Source of the DNA: Thinopyrum elongatum
Lineage: Eukaryota > Streptophyta > Magnoliopsida > Poales > Poaceae
NCBI GenBank assembly: GCA_011799875.1
Contig: CM022301.1
Coordinates: forward strand, 8,885,570-8,949,569
Direction of reading: 5' to 3'
DNA length: 64,000 nucleotides
A program made the translations under genes and the position numbers. Shown here in pieces: positions 10,456-20,254 of this stretch; positions within the stretch are counted from its first letter, which is position 1, and each line of letters opens with the position of its first letter. The notes under the pieces were generated by a model. It had not been told where the DNA came from. It saw nothing but the letters and a program-made list of their open reading frames with translations, and ran no database searches.

Positions 10456-11130
10456 GTCTTTTTTTAATGAAAAAGGACCCGGATCTATTAAAAAAGTTCA
10501 CTAGAAGTACAAAGCACCCCAAACATAATAAAAATTACATCGAGGTCCCTGAACCACCGAACGACCACTACCACCGCCAGAATGAGCTGCAGACGTACCG
10601 CTGTCGCAGTTTCCCTACCGTGGCCAGCCTAACCATGTCGATGACAGCCCGGAAATCTTCGTGCACGTGCCCCCTAACGACCTGCGCCCTGGAGCCGCGG
10701 TCGTAGTCGGTGAACTCTTGAATCGATCCGAAGCGCCGGACAGCAGATCTCGCCGTCGCGCACGCACGGCAAGAAACTCTAACCTCACCGCCCCAAGGGG
10801 ACGGCAGGAATCTACGTCGGAGCTTCGTCGACTCCGTCCTAACGGACGAACTCGAGGAGGATCGGAGCATGGAAGACCAGCTTGAAGATGAAGTGCCGCC
10901 ATCCGCCCAAGCGCCACCCCTGCGAGGACTAAAAAAACCCTAACCTAAACTACTAGCGGGAGCCGAGGCACCGGGATTCCCCTCCCCACCACTGGTCGCC
11001 AAAGCGGCAGGCAGAGGGGAGGCGAATCCATGGGCTGACCGGCAGAGCCTGGAGGCGACAAGTTCTTCCCCCTAGCCACCTCTTTCACGAGAGGGGAAGG
11101 AAGAGATGAGAGAGAAAAAAGGCAGTCGTT
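10456..11130 (-). mobile_element. Retroposon-like block (poly-T on left)
   Basis: Begins with a T-run followed by TTAAAAAAGTTCA and continues into GC-rich sequence typical of non-autonomous non-LTR retroposons in grasses. The orientation is - strand (the T-run is the poly-A tail). No intact ORF or clear target duplication was found. The overlapping ORFs here are probably chance products of GC-rich sequence. Confidence 0.35.
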
Positions 11131-11156
11131 TCGGCCTTTCGTGAGAGGGTAAGTAC

Positions 11157-11261
11157 GAAAATGATGCTCGCATATTTGTATATCGGATCGACAAACCACA
11201 TCCACTAACCACCCAGATAATATAGCTTGGTTGTCTGGTGCATGAAAATGATGCTCGCATA
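11157..11261 (+). repeat. 18-bp direct repeats flanking a 69-bp segment
   Basis: GAAAATGATGCTCGCATA occurs at 11157-11174 and again at 11244-11261. This could be a target-site duplication of a small insertion or a simple local duplication. Confidence 0.6.
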
Positions 11262-11720
11262 CTGAAGTAACTGTACAAATAATTATGTATTTTAAATAAA
11301 ATCTTGCTTACATAAATATTAGAAAAGAAAAAGGTTAAAGTACTATATGGTACTAATTATTCACATTTTAGGAAAAAATTCACTCCGTTAAATCTCAGTC
11401 AAAAGTGGTCTAAAGCGTCCTCTTGGTTGGAATATCTCATGTGATTTTCTGTTGTGCGGCGGCTATTATCACTCCCAAATACTAGAGTGGGAAGGTTAGA
11501 GAGATCCAAGGGCAGTGCAGGACAATTCGGAGTATACAACAATTCACCAACCGATGCATTATTATGCACTAAAAGCTACAACCTTTTGGAATTTCCATGG
11601 TTAGCACTAAAAGCTACACTAGCTGATAATGCCTAAAGCCAATAAAAAGTATTTGTCCAATTCATTTCCTGAGTAGTTTTGTCGCTGCACATGTGTATGG
11701 AGAGCCACCAAGGCATGCTA
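11262..11720. other. Proximal upstream region of SWEET
   Basis: AT-rich sequence without a gene, forming the immediate promoter region of the SWEET gene. No defined regulatory element other than the TATA box at 11730 could be assigned. Confidence 0.4.
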
Positions 11721-11729
11721 CCTTGTGCC

Positions 11730-11737
11730 TATATAAA
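11730..11737 (+). promoter_or_regulatory. TATA box of the SWEET gene
   Basis: TATATAAA followed by ACCCCCCAGAACC lies 203 bp upstream of the start codon. About 180 bp of 5' leader would follow. Rice clade III SWEET promoters have a similar TATA-plus-C-rich arrangement, and in rice this neighbourhood is where Xanthomonas TAL effectors bind. Whether that applies here is unknown. Confidence 0.65.
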
Positions 11738-11939
11738 ACCCCCCAGAACCAATGTATTCCTCCAAGAGTTTGAGCCAACACAGACATAACTCCTCCCCAA
11801 AGCTCTCCCTTTCCCTCCAGAAGGGTCTAGGGTTAGAGACAGAGCGGGAGAAGTTCCAACCAACAGCAAGCAGCTCTTAGTTTACTAGCCAGTGTTGATT
11901 CATTTTAGCAAGCTTGAAATTTGCAACCTTTGTATCACA

Positions 11940-13579
11940 ATGGCGGGCCTATCCCTGCAGCACCCCTGGGCATTTGCCTTTGGCCTCCTAGGTAATACTC
12001 ATCACAAACATGAGATGCAGGCCCTTGAATTACTACATCTTGTTTTCATTTTTCATCACAATCATACGATCCTTATCTTACAGTTGGTAGTATATAGCCA
12101 TTTAGTGGGGTTGCACTTTGTGTCATCGATAACAACCGCTCCTTTGCATCATCTATCTATCTTGCCATCTATTCATCGATAGCCTCTTGTACTGTATCGT
12201 TAGGGCATCATATATAGCGCGTACCAATATAACACAAATAAAAACAGTACTAAAGCAAGTGGCCTATCTTTGTTCGCAAAAGCTGAAGGCAAAGCTTAGG
12301 CAAAAAGAAGTTACATGTCCAATTATAGCAGCTTATCACGTTTGCTAACTTTTGCAAACGCCTAATCTTGGCGCCCTTTTTTTTGGGTCTTGCAGGCAAC
12401 GTCATCTCCTTCGCGAGCTACCTGGCCCCAATGTAATCGACTGCACAACTATGTTGTTTTTCTTTCATTTTATCTTGTTAATCTGGTAAAATCTCCTCCC
12501 ATGCATGCATGATTAATTTTCAAATTCGTATGTAGACCGACGTTCTACCGTATCTACAAGAGCAAGTCGACGGAGGGGTTCCAGTCGGTACCGTACGTGG
12601 TGGCACTCTTCAGCGCAATGCTGTGGATCTACTACGCATTGGTGAAATCCAACGAGAGCCTCCTCATCACCATTAACGCTGCCGGCTGCGTCATCGAGAC
12701 CATCTACATCGTCATGTACCTGGCCTACGCGCCGAGGAAGGCCAAGGTGTTTACGGCCAAGATCATCCTCCTCCTCAACGTTGTTGTCTTCGGGCTCATC
12801 CTCCTCCTCCTCTCCGAGGGCGTGAAGCGTGTCGTCTCCCTGGGCTGGGTCTGCGTTGGCTTCTCCGTTAGCGTCTTCATCGCCCCGCTCAGCATCATCG
12901 TGAGTAGCACATGAAGCATGAACCTTACATGCATGTGTATATATTTTAGTTGATGCCATGACATGAACACTTAACATTTTTGCCTACGTCTGTCTATCGA
13001 TCAACAGGGGCGTGTTATCCGGACGAGGAGGGTGGAGTACATGCCCTTCTCCCTCTCCCTCTCGCTAACCCTCAGCGCCGTCGTCTGGTTCCTCTACGGC
13101 CTACTCATCAAGGACAAATACGTAGCGGTAATTAGACACTCTAAATCTTCTTCTTCTTCTTCTTTTTGCAGGGAAGAGATCTTCTAGTCTTGCATATATA
13201 CCTGATCACTAGTTCACGACTAACATTTTTCATCCTGATCTCCGAATATTTTTGTAGCTCCCCAACATACTGGGCTTCTTTCGGGGTGGTCCAGATGGGT
13301 CTCTACATGTTCTACATGAACGCGACGCCGGTCGTGGGCGATGGGAAAGAAGGCAAGGAGGAGGGGAAGCTGCCGGCGGAGGAGCACGTCGTGGTCAACA
13401 TCGCCAGGTTCGGTGTGACCCCCGAGAAGAACTACGGCAGCGATGTGCATCCGGTCACCGAGATGGCCACCGGCACCGTCCCCAGGAGCTGCGCGGCCGA
13501 AGCGGTGGCGGCTCCGGCGCCAGAGAAGGAGGATGTACCGGCGGTGGACGTGGCCCGTGCTGTCGAGGTAGCCGACTAG
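11940..13579 (+). CDS. SWEET13: Clade III SWEET sugar transporter, SWEET13-like, with exon 5 frameshift
   Basis: Five exons with GT-AG introns: 11940-11991, 12396-12432, 12536-12899, 13008-13127 and 13258-13579. The start is [19 protein letters not shown]. The two MtN3/saliva repeats follow: [20 protein letters not shown] in the first and [19 protein letters not shown] in the second, with [14 protein letters not shown] and [17 protein letters not shown]. Family members are plasma-membrane, bidirectional sucrose facilitators with seven helices, acting in phloem loading and seed filling. The match to rice SWEET13 extends into the tail ([14 protein letters not shown]). Two oddities stand out. 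Helix 4 appears three residues short ([10 protein letters not shown]). In exon 5 the expected GFxFGVVQ motif is written GGCTTCTTTCGGGG, two bases short, so the spliced frame leaves the conserved sequence after LPNILGF and would run to TGA at 13645. The conserved tail is intact in the shifted frame up to TAG at 13579. A recent mutation or an assembly error are both possible. Confidence 0.88.
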
Positions 13580-13855
13580 ATCCACATACGCCTACGTGCG
13601 TGCATGCATGTCATGCACGCTTTAATATTCGCACAGGAGCAAACTGAAGGAGACAAGAGTAACTTAATTAATTATGAATTAATCTCCCTATTAGATAAGC
13701 CGTTCATGCATGATTGCATCGAGAACAGACAGAGAGAGGGAAGCTACATGTATGTACGTATAGGGTGATCTCTGTCCGTGTTGATTAGTGAAGCTGTTGA
13801 ATTCATTTCCATCGATCGATGTTGTTGAAGTTCCTTTGTATGTGTAATGCTTTCT

Positions 13856-13861
13856 AATAAA
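13856..13861 (+). terminator. Putative polyadenylation signal of SWEET
   Basis: AATAAA lies about 280 bp after the native stop codon, preceded by T-rich sequence. It is the only canonical signal close behind the gene. Confidence 0.5.
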
Positions 13862-13969
13862 ATGTGATCGATCCCTAACTACGTACTGTCTGTATTTGAT
13901 TTCAATAACTACATACATAATTATGAGGATAAATCCGGTCTACTGATTGTAAATTAATAAAGTTTTTTG

Positions 13970-14440
13970 CCGTCTTTTTTTTAAGAAGAAGAAGAAAGAG
14001 TTAAAAGCTTTGCCTTTTCATTAATTAAGAAGGGATTTGACTGTACATATGCACCGGCAAGCGGGGCTGACGCAAAAGAGAGCGAAAAATAATAATAACA
14101 AGAAAAAGCACTACTCTCCCGGCATGAGGCTACTTAAATACTTTGCTCCCGCAGTCCACCAATTTCTAGCCTCTTCTCCAATCTGTGTGAAAATGATCAT
14201 GGGCAGGGTCTCGACGTGGCGGAAGACCCTGGCGTTTCTTTCGTTTCAAACATGTCATGAGATAAGCATGAAGACAGACCCAAGGCCTCGGCGGCTCACA
14301 CCAAAAGGGCTCACAAGGTTGATCCACCAATCTTCAACGCTAGGTGAATTTGCAAACCGCAACGTTGAAGCCTATAACGCGCTATACAAAATAGCGCCGT
14401 CCCTTAAAATACACTATTAGCGTGCTATAGCGTGCTATTA
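13970..14440 (-). other. Possible retroposon remnant downstream of SWEET
   Basis: Begins with a T-run and TTTTCATTAATTAAGAAGGG, resembling the - strand 3' ends of non-LTR retroposons seen elsewhere in this window. The ORF at 14037-14420 shows no recognisable domain. Low confidence. Confidence 0.3.
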
Positions 14441-14530
14441 GCGAGACAATGTACACTGATTTATTTAGCGAGACAATTCTCTACACGTTGTAGCGTGCTA
14501 TTCGCGACGTTATAGCGCGCTATTTTTTCA
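14372..14530. repeat. Imperfect TAGCG/CGCTA repeat cluster
   Basis: Several interspersed copies of TAGCGTGCTAT, its variants and inverses (ATAACGCGCTATACAAAATAGCG and similar) give local dyad symmetry. The function is unknown. It may be the edge of a small DNA transposon. Confidence 0.4.
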
Positions 14531-14675
14531 GTGATCTGTAATCCAAAGACTATCGTTAATCACAAGCCACGCGAAAAATTTACACTTAGGGGGAGTGTTT
14601 ATCTTCCACACCGTGGAACGCATGGCCGAGCCGATGAGGCCAGCGAATTGCATAGCATACGTGGACGCTGCAGAG

Positions 14676-15121
14676 TGATGGTGTCCTAGCCTAGGAGGTA
14701 CTTACCATGTCGACTCTCCGTTGGGTGGGCCGGGCCGAGGACCACCTTTGTCGGGGCCGTCCTGGGCCACTTCGGGCAGCCCATGACGCATACAAAGAAG
14801 ATTCCGCAAGACTTGGCATTAAAGATAAGGACTCATCTTCACCAACGTAGCCGATTAGGCCTCCAGTTATCTTAGGCCTCTGGTACATTATATAAACCGA
14901 GGCTAGGCTAATCGATAGATCATTAGAATCTTACACAACAATCTCGTGGTAGACACGTGTACTCTGTACTATAACCCACTACAATAAACACAAGCAGGAC
15001 GGTATTATCTCTTCGAGAGAGCCCGAACCTGGGTAAAACCTCGCGTCTACTGTTACCACATCGTGTCAACGCTACTAGCTCGGGACCCCCTACCCGAGAT
15101 CTACTGGATTTGACTCCATCA
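14676..15121 (+). mobile_element. LTR of a Gypsy-like retrotransposon (446 bp)
   Basis: Begins TGATGG and ends CCATCA, giving the expected inverted ends. It contains a TATA-like TTATATAAACC near 14890 and a downstream R/U5-like region. The LTR is followed at once by TTGGTGGCCC, a decayed primer-binding region. A second LTR was not found, so this is a truncated 5' end. I recognise the LTR type as a common wheat Gypsy-class LTR but cannot name the family securely. Confidence 0.65.
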
Positions 15122-15360
15122 TTGGTGGCCCATACAGGTCCCGCTACGTAGTCACCGCGATACGATGGGAGATCAGATCGGTTCCGATGCGATCTACGCG
15201 CTAGAACGGAGCTTCGTCTTCGGTGTCACCAACTTCATCGCTGACTCAACTGGTCACCTCGGCCAGGTCGAGGACTGCACCCCATGTCGGATCTGTTAGA
15301 CATCGATGGGCATTTTCATCAATATCAACTTCGATCTTAACCGAGATAATGAAAAAACTA
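15122..15360 (+). mobile_element. Leader and gag-start remnant of the Gypsy-like element
   Basis: Sequence after the LTR keeps the GC-rich CACCAACTTCATCGCTGAC/GTCGAGGACT style of Gypsy leader and gag N-terminal regions, then breaks off near 15360. No protein domain is preserved. Confidence 0.45.
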
Positions 15361-16261
15361 GTAGGCGGAGGCGCGGCGACACGCCGCGCCCGTCATGAAG
15401 CTTGTGTGCGTGGCTGTGTTGTTTTTGTTATAGAAGAAAATAAGGCATGGATAAGCGAGCTGGCAGTTGGTAATGTGCAAGTCAATTTAACTTCGATAAA
15501 TACCGAAAGGTACCAAAAAACAGTTCACCTATGGTTACATGCACTTAGCTATATATTTTAAATGTTCCAGCCAAAGCTGTTCCTACCAAGATAGTCGAAG
15601 TCTGAAAATCGTCTCGTGCAACCAAAAGTTGTACAAAATGAATCTTCCTCCGAACCAAAGGAAAATTGCTCCAGTATAGATTTTAAAGATCACATTTTAC
15701 AGATAATACCCCATCCTAGAATAGATGAAAATTTATATTAATGAAGGAAGAAAGATACAGAATAAGGAAAAACAACAACAACAAATGAATTAGAAAATAA
15801 AAAGGATTAACCTTTAGACAAAGGTCCACTCTTTTAGGCTCAGTGTCGGCAGCCCAATCAAAAAACCAACAATGTCATTGTTCTCCGTAATGCATACAAA
15901 CTTTAGTTCACAAAACAGAAAAAATCGAAGGAAGATACTCTAGTAAAAAGATAGAACCTTTGACATTACAGTGCAGTGACGATTTCTTTATACATGATAT
16001 TTTGAGTAATATCTGTTGCAACCTGTAACCCTTAGTCGTGAAAAATAGCATGCATGATGAACCGAATTAGAGATGCATTATCAGTCAAATCAAAGCCTAA
16101 TTCTCACAGCCTAAATGGTACTAACCTGGATACTCTAAGGCAGATATATTTTTTAATTTGCTTATTCTATGGTGTCCTGCAGAAAAAGTTGCTAGGTATT
16201 GCATTATAATTAACCTAACTTTATATAGAAGGTAGAAAGAGAATAAACTGCTACAGTTTGT
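15361..16261. other. AT-rich region with no recognisable gene
   Basis: Only short ORFs without family features are present. Nothing repeated was identified by eye. Confidence 0.4.
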
Positions 16262-16680
16262 ACTACTGACAGTGTTATAGGGTAGGGTGTTTGTGCGCAT
16301 TCACATGGGTGAGTGTAGCTGTGTTGGCACTGGTGCTCGCATGGCTCTCCGGATAGCGTTATAGGGGTAGGGTGTGTGGGGGTGCATTCATAGGGTTCAG
16401 TGTATGTGAGCATCTCGTTGTACTGTGTCGGCACCAGTGCTCTCACTTTCCCGGATTTAATTAAGTTTCTCTAGTGATATTCATTCAGTGGGAGGAGACA
16501 TTCCCGTCAACCACGAAAGCGTGTGCGGTGACTTTGTCGGTCTCAAGATATAGTGCCGGCTCAGTACCTCAAAGGTTCTCATGAAGATAGGGTGTGCATG
16601 TGTGCGTTCATAGGGATAAGTCTATGTGAGTACATGTGAGCATCTGCGTTGTACTATGTTAAAAAATAGTATCTAAGACA
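16262..16680 (+). mobile_element. Au SINE-derived tandem remnants
   Basis: Three consecutive copies of the Au SINE 3' body can be read. Each contains the TAGGGTAGGGTGTxTGTG-like block, a GCATTCATAGGG-like block, then GAGCATCT and GTTGTACTGTG. They lie at about 16272-16350, 16361-16445 and, more completely, 16480-16672, where the GTGGGAGGAGACATTCCCGTC block precedes GGCTCAGTACCTC. All are on the + strand and much more diverged than the complete Au SINE at 40335-40620. The first two are short repeats of part of the SINE body rather than separate full insertions. Confidence 0.65.
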
Positions 16681-16739
16681 AAAAGAAAAACCTAATAGTG
16701 AGTTAAATAAAAACCAACACGTGTCAGGTAGGGAAGCAC

Positions 16740-17404
16740 TCAAGGCAAAGTACTTCAAATGCATGACAATGGAGCTAGCTTAGCAGCTTTCATTCTTTTA
16801 TATATTCGTTCATGGAGCTCGGGGGCTCAACGTCAACATTGCCCTCGCACGACCGTGCAGAAATTTCTGGACAGCGGATCTGTTTTCGCCGTCCCCGCCT
16901 TCTCGACCATCGTTTCGATGATTCCTTCAGTGGAATTATGCGGAATTAAGTCTACAATGACCCCGTAAAATTTCATCACGATTCGATGGAGGAATCTCCC
17001 GCAATCGCCGATATACCGAGGCCCTATCGGATCTGGGCGAAAATCCGCGCGAATTTGGGGCGAGGAGCCCAGCAGTCAGCTCGGACATCCTTTGGAAGAT
17101 CCAACCATTCATATTGTCGGAATTGCCGTAACTGCAACCTCTCAAAATTTCAGTTCGATCTGACGGTTCAAACTCAGGGGGCGGCCCGAGGAGTTCGTCA
17201 ATTCTCGAATCTGTTTTCTGCCCGAAAATAAATCCGACCCGAATTCATCTTTTTCATGAATGGGTTATCGGAAGTCCTTTTTTGAGGAAATGTTTTTCTA
17301 GGGTATTGTGTTTTGTTTTCAAACACGTGCCTACAAGCTTTGAGCCTTTTTCGAGGTGCTCTTCATCATCGCACCGGTGTCACACGGTCCAACCTCCTTG
17401 CTCC
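16740..17404. other. Unassigned GC-rich retroelement-like sequence
   Basis: Sequence with TCGGATCTGGGCGAAAATCC and CAATTCTCGAATCTG-like words resembles untranslated regions of grass LTR retrotransposons. No domain or LTR end was recognised. Confidence 0.3.
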
Positions 17405-17640
17405 ACGGATGCCGACCTGCGCCAGCATCGCCATGCCAGCAGTTCATCAAACCGACGTCGACCGCGTCACAAATTCCGACCTGCGTCGGCATCGCCATGC
17501 CGTCACTTCATCAAGCCAACATCCACCACGCCGACCTGTTCCATCACGTCGGCTTACGTGGGGGCTCCGACGTCACCTCACCGATCAGCCCTGCCACCTC
17601 GGCTAGACCAGGGGCTTCGCCATCGCTTCATCGACCTGCT
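17405..17640 (+). repeat. Degenerate tandem repeat, CGACCTGCGTCGGCATCGCC-type
   Basis: About three diverged units share CCGACCTGCG, GGCATCGCCATGCC, CTTCATCAAGCC and ACGTC blocks spaced roughly 50-110 bp apart. This resembles the repeated untranslated regions of some wheat LTR retrotransposons. It abuts the broken 3' end of the Harbinger transposase at about 17645. Confidence 0.5.
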
Positions 17641-17644
17641 CCAG

Positions 17645-19201
17645 TGTTCATGATGTACCAAAGGATCTTTTGATCCCAAAATCTAGCCGGTCCTCTCACA
17701 ATAGCAAATTGGGCTTGCAAAATCCCAAAAGCTCTCTCCACATCTTTTCTAGCCACCGCCTGAGCATTATGGAAATCAAGATTTTTTTACCTTGCGGTGC
17801 CGTCAATGGCTTCACAAATGTTTACCACCTTGGGTAGATGCCATCCACAAGATAGTAGCCATAGTTCTATGTATGGCCATTTCCTACAAACTCCACCGAT
17901 GGAGTTTCACCATTTACAATCCTATTCATGAGTGGTGACCATTGAAGAACATTGATGTCATTGCAAGATCCAGGCATTCCAAAAAAAGCATGCCAAATCC
18001 AAGTCTCATGATCGGCCACCGCTTCAAGGATTATAGTGGAACCCTTTTTGTGGCCGTGGAATTGTCCATGCCATGTCTTAGGATAGTTCTTCCAACTCCA
18101 ATGCATGCAATCTATTGAGCCAAGCATACCTGGGAACCCTCGAGCTTTGTTCATCTCCAAAAGCCTTGCGGTGTCTTCAGTATTGGGAGCTCTCAAATAT
18201 TCCGGACCAAACACATGCACAATTCCAACTGCGAAGCGCTTGACACACATGATGGCTTGACTTTCACCCATGGCCAAGTGGTCATCAACTAGATCCGCCG
18301 AAATACCATATGCCAACATACGCAAAGCAGCGGTCACCTTTTGAAAGGTGCTATGCCCGAGTTCTTCAGCGGCATTCCTCCTTTGCTGAAAAACCGATCG
18401 TGGCTCGCCAGTTTCTCCGCAATGTGTTTAAACAACTCGATGATCATCCTAAAATGGCGCCAAAAGTAGAACTCGGGGTATGTGGGATTCTCCACAAAAT
18501 AGTTCCTCATCAATCTATTGTGGGCATCGATCCTTTCCCTCCACAATTTCTGACGACCAAAAACCAAACCACCGTGCTTCGGCTTTTTATTGACGTGCAT
18601 AGCTAGGATCATTGCGACGTCGTCCTCCTCTTGAAGATCAAATTCTTCATCGGAAGAATCGTAGGACGAACTCATCTACAAACTTGAATTTAAACTAATT
18701 TAATACTGCAAACAACATGCACTAAATTCATCTATAAATGTAAAGTTAGAAGCAATATATACCTTGCAAGTGTTTTATCAAACACCTTGTGGGCGCCGAG
18801 CTGCAAACGGCCGCCGGGCACTGTTTGTCCGAGGAATGGTGCGCTCGAGGGACGGCGGCGAGGAGAGAAGCAGCAGCGGCCACCGGGAGATGCAAGGGAT
18901 GCGGCGGCGCGCTGGGGATAGGCGGGGGAAGCGCCGACAGGGCGCCGGAGCGAATGGGGATGGTGCGAGCGGAGGCGCCAGCGCCTGGAGGTTTCAGATC
19001 CGGCGGTTGGTGAGATTCGCGCCTGATTGGCTTGTCCAGCGCGCGCGAGCGGCCGCACCAAAGAAGCAGCGCGCGATGCAGTTTTCCCTAGCGCGCTGAG
19101 CCTTGTTTACTGCACGCGGGATTATGCGTGGCTGCTGGAGTGCTACTTTCGATCGCGCGCGCTATATTGCCGTTTTAACCAGCGCGCCTGTTGGAGATGC
19201 T
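17645..19201 (-). mobile_element. PIF/Harbinger DNA transposon remnant with one terminus
   Basis: A - strand element containing the transposase pseudogene (17648-18675) and, upstream of it, a terminus ending at 19201. On the - strand this end reads AGCATCTCCAACAGGCGCGC, typical of grass Harbinger ends, and it is followed by TTA at 19202-19204, the usual 3-bp target. The other end is absent: the transposase breaks off at 17648 against unrelated repeat sequence. Confidence 0.7.
17648..18675 (-). pseudogene. PIF/Harbinger transposase (HARBI1-like) pseudogene
   Basis: Starts MSSSYDSSDEEFDLQEEDD at 18675. Conserved stretches follow: RDRF-type DRFFSKGG, TAALRMLAYG, GFPGMLGSIDCMHWSWKNYP (first catalytic Asp), a GSTIILEAVADHETWIWHAF stretch, GSCNDINVL (second Asp) and, after stops, a YGYYLVDGIYPRW stretch and DVERAFGILQAQFAIVRGPA (catalytic Glu). 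So all three DDE residues are still visible. A frameshift near 18375 separates the N-terminal part from TAALRM, a stop follows NGHT at 17867, another lies near 17820, and the C-terminus is lost after ILWYIMN. The native enzyme is a nuclear DDE transposase that needs a Myb-like partner. No partner gene is visible. Confidence 0.8.
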
Positions 19202-19236
19202 TTATCCTCTTTCCTTTTTGTTCCCCGCTCACTCCC

Positions 19237-19339
19237 ATGGCCGCTTCCATCCATTCCCTCCCGCGAGTTTCTTCTCCGTCGCCGGGCTCCTGCAGCTCCC
19301 GTTGCCGCCGCGTTCACTCGTCCTGCCTCTGCCGTGCAG
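19237..19339 (+). other. Captured 5' exon-like fragment (transit-peptide-like)
   Basis: An ATG at 19237 opens MAASIHSLPRVSSPSPGSC, rich in Ser, Arg and Pro. It ends at a good splice donor (GTGCAG then GTAATGG) at 19339/19340. This resembles the first exon of a plastid-targeted protein. No second exon follows, because the next recognisable sequence is an antisense kinase fragment. I cannot name the source gene. Confidence 0.35.
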
Positions 19340-19414
19340 GTAATGGAGGCCGTGCGCGGTGCCGAGTGTCACGCGCATCCGTGTCTCCTAGGCTCCTAGC
19401 TGAGCGCGGCGGCG

Positions 19415-19935
19415 ACGGCACCCAGGGGGTGGTCTCGCGGTCGTCGAGGAGGAGGAGCTGGTCGGCGAGGGGAGCCGAGGGCCATGTACTCGTAGACGAG
19501 CAGGCGCTGGTGGCCATGGGAACAGTAGCTGACGAGGCCGACGAGGTTGTCGTGGTGGAGTAGGCTGCGCTTGAGCACCTCCACCACGAACTCGCGGTTG
19601 CCCTGCACACCATCCAGGTCCAGCTGCTTGACGGCAACAAGCTGGCCGTCGTCGAGGTGGCCCCGTTAGACGCGGCCGAAGCCGCCCTCGCCGAGCAGGC
19701 AGTCGGCGCAGAAGTCGCCGGTGGCGGCGGTGAGCGAGCTGGTCGTAGGTGAAGTCGCCGGTGGCGCGCGCTGCAAGTGGTGATGTTGCTCGGCCGCACG
19801 CTCGGCTCGCGGCTGTTTGCGAGGTTGTTGCCGCCGGCCTTGGTGGAGCAAGGGCGTCGATGTAGGCTGTTCCGCCTGGAACCGAGCCGCTTGGTGGAGA
19901 TGGCCAACGGCAGTGGCGCCACCGCAGGCGCATTA
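19415..19935 (-). pseudogene. Receptor-like cytoplasmic kinase (RLCK VII/PBS1-like) N-lobe fragment
   Basis: On the - strand the kinase N-lobe is readable: FTYDQLA, (frameshift) AATGDFCADCLLGEGGFGRV (glycine loop), a stop where Tyr is expected, [19 protein letters not shown] (VAVK lysine), [20 protein letters not shown] (alpha-C Glu), [20 protein letters not shown] and ALGS. The sequence ends soon after the hinge, so the catalytic HRD and DFG motifs are absent. It cannot be an active kinase. RLCK VII kinases act at the plasma membrane in immune signalling. This piece sits between a Harbinger terminus and the CATGGCAAA repeat field and looks like a captured or duplicated fragment. Confidence 0.8.
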
Positions 19936-20254
19936 TCCTCCTAAATTTTCAGTGAATTAAACTTGCCATCTCCACCTAAATTTTTGCCATGTCAAACTAT
20001 TTTTGCCACGGTTACTTTAGTGTTGCTGCTGCTGCTGTAATCAAACAATCAATTGGTCAACAAATCATTTTAGTTCTAAAATGTTTACGGAATCAATTGG
20101 TCAAATTTTGGTTGCTTTTTAGTATGAATGACATGGCAAATTTTAGCATGCATCTGCCATTGCAATTTATTTTTCAATTAATTTCTGGGAATTGCCATGG
20201 AATGCTTGCTTTTCGTATCACTGGTGTAGTGATTGACACGGTCTTCGCATATTG

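Noticed and set aside
10568..10917. Two overlapping 100-aa - strand ORFs
   Set aside because: GC-rich retroposon-like block, with no domain and competing frames on both strands.
12513..12977. 154-aa - strand ORF in the SWEET gene
   Set aside because: Antisense shadow of SWEET exon 3, whose codons are GC-rich at the third position.
19027..19563. 178-aa + strand ORF
   Set aside because: Spans the Harbinger terminus, an exon-like piece and the antisense of the kinase fragment. A composite by chance.
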